Assembly (NCBI GenBank): GCA_934646815.1
Contig: CAKUEW010000006.1
Span: 1-50,129 of the forward strand
From: an uncultured Collinsella sp.
Lineage (GTDB): Bacteria > Actinomycetota > Coriobacteriia > Coriobacteriales > Coriobacteriaceae
Length of the DNA stretch: 50,129 bases
Direction: 5' to 3'
Shown here: one piece after another, positions 49,927 to 50,129 of the stretch
Position numbering within the stretch: the first letter of the stretch is position 1
Layout of the letters: each line of letters opens with the position of its first letter
Notes under the pieces: model-generated
Seen by the model: the letters and a program-made list of their open reading frames with translations, nothing else
Databases searched by the model: none
Told to the model about the DNA's origin: nothing
Translations under genes and position numbers: made by a program

Positions 49927-50129
49927 ATGTCCGGGAAGAAAAAGAAGGTGGTCGGGAAGGCGGAGCCGAGGGCCTACGGCAGGCTCACGAGGCACGAGCG
50001 GGACACGGTCCAGAGGATGCTGGAGCGCAGGGCCTCGTGCAGGGAGATCGCGAGGGAGCTGGGCAGGTCGCCCTCGACGGTGAGCGCCGAGGTGGCCTCG
50101 CACAGGTTCGTCACGGCGCCGAAGCCCAG
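49927..50129 (+). CDS. IS30-family transposase, N-terminus only
   Basis: The visible 67 residues are a basic start (MSGKKKKVVGKAEPR) and the IS30 helix-turn-helix: RLTRHERDTVQRMLERRA then CREIARELGRSPSTVSAEVA. The gene runs off the window. ATG 49927 has GATCGGAGG upstream. The terminal repeat with hairpins directly in front is taken as the left end of the insertion sequence. Confidence 0.88.
   Translation, partial: MSGKKKKVVGKAEPRAYGRLTRHERDTVQRMLERRASCREIARELGRSPSTVSAEVASHRFVTAPKP

Overview
The window looks like a high-GC Coriobacteriia (Collinsella-like) gut actinobacterium. The basis is gene content, the order of a long housekeeping operon, the zinc-ribbon/DUF6273 surface proteins and a Tn1549-type conjugation backbone. 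The genus is an inference; no 16S or marker comparison was possible.

Layout. (1) 1-5.8 kb is accessory DNA: a partial hypothetical gene, an IS30-type terminal repeat with two hairpins, a small minus-strand cluster (thioredoxin-like pseudogene, secreted Cys-containing protein, small membrane protein), a remnant of a BspA/DUF285 surface protein, a zinc-ribbon/DUF6273 membrane protein with a small membrane partner, and a divergent type IVb pilin-like/DUF6273 protein with a nine-G tract just after its start codon. (2) tRNA-Pro(GGG), then 6.0-23.1 kb, is a tightly packed minus-strand housekeeping block transcribed from ABC-F to coaBC: ABC-F ATPase, small membrane protein, M50 protease, scpA, scpB, pseudouridine synthase, cmk, plsC, ispH, DUF512 radical-SAM protein, der, plsY, gpsA, rpe, cysteine desulfurase, Nif3, zinc-ribbon coiled coil, coaBC. 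It mixes phospholipid, isoprenoid, CoA, ribosome and chromosome functions, with many 4-14 bp overlaps. (3) 23.1-23.9 kb holds tRNA-Ala(GGC) with a good promoter, a 156-bp inverted-repeat element, and a CAU-anticodon tRNA. (4) From the 3' end of that tRNA to about 48.8 kb is an integrative conjugative element (ICE). It carries a degenerate ComM-like gene, an unknown gene, a frameshifted DEDDh exonuclease, then PcfB/DUF3801 - VirD4 - Maff2 - VirB6-like - PrgI - VirB4 - lysozyme/CHAP hydrolase, followed by a membrane-anchored protein, an Xre regulator, an unknown gene, an ArdC-like gene, a 2,088-codon methylase-helicase ORF with a nested tnpV, and two unknown genes. (5) 48.8-50.1 kb has a truncated gene, a RelBE-type toxin-antitoxin pair, a second IS30-type terminal repeat in inverted orientation, and the start of an IS30 transposase cut by the window end.

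How it fits together. The PcfB-to-CHAP genes supply the mating channel, its ATPases, the coupling protein and the wall hydrolase. The ArdC-like and methylase-helicase genes plausibly protect incoming DNA. Three copies of a 12-bp palindrome, GAACA(G/C)TTGTTC, sit in three leader regions of the element and nowhere else that I saw. They match the LexA-type core GAAC-N4-GTTC, suggesting one SOS-like or element-encoded switch. No relaxase, integrase or second att site is visible, so the element probably continues beyond the right edge. The two tRNA genes bounding the housekeeping block each face accessory DNA with their 3' end. Both look like integration hot spots.
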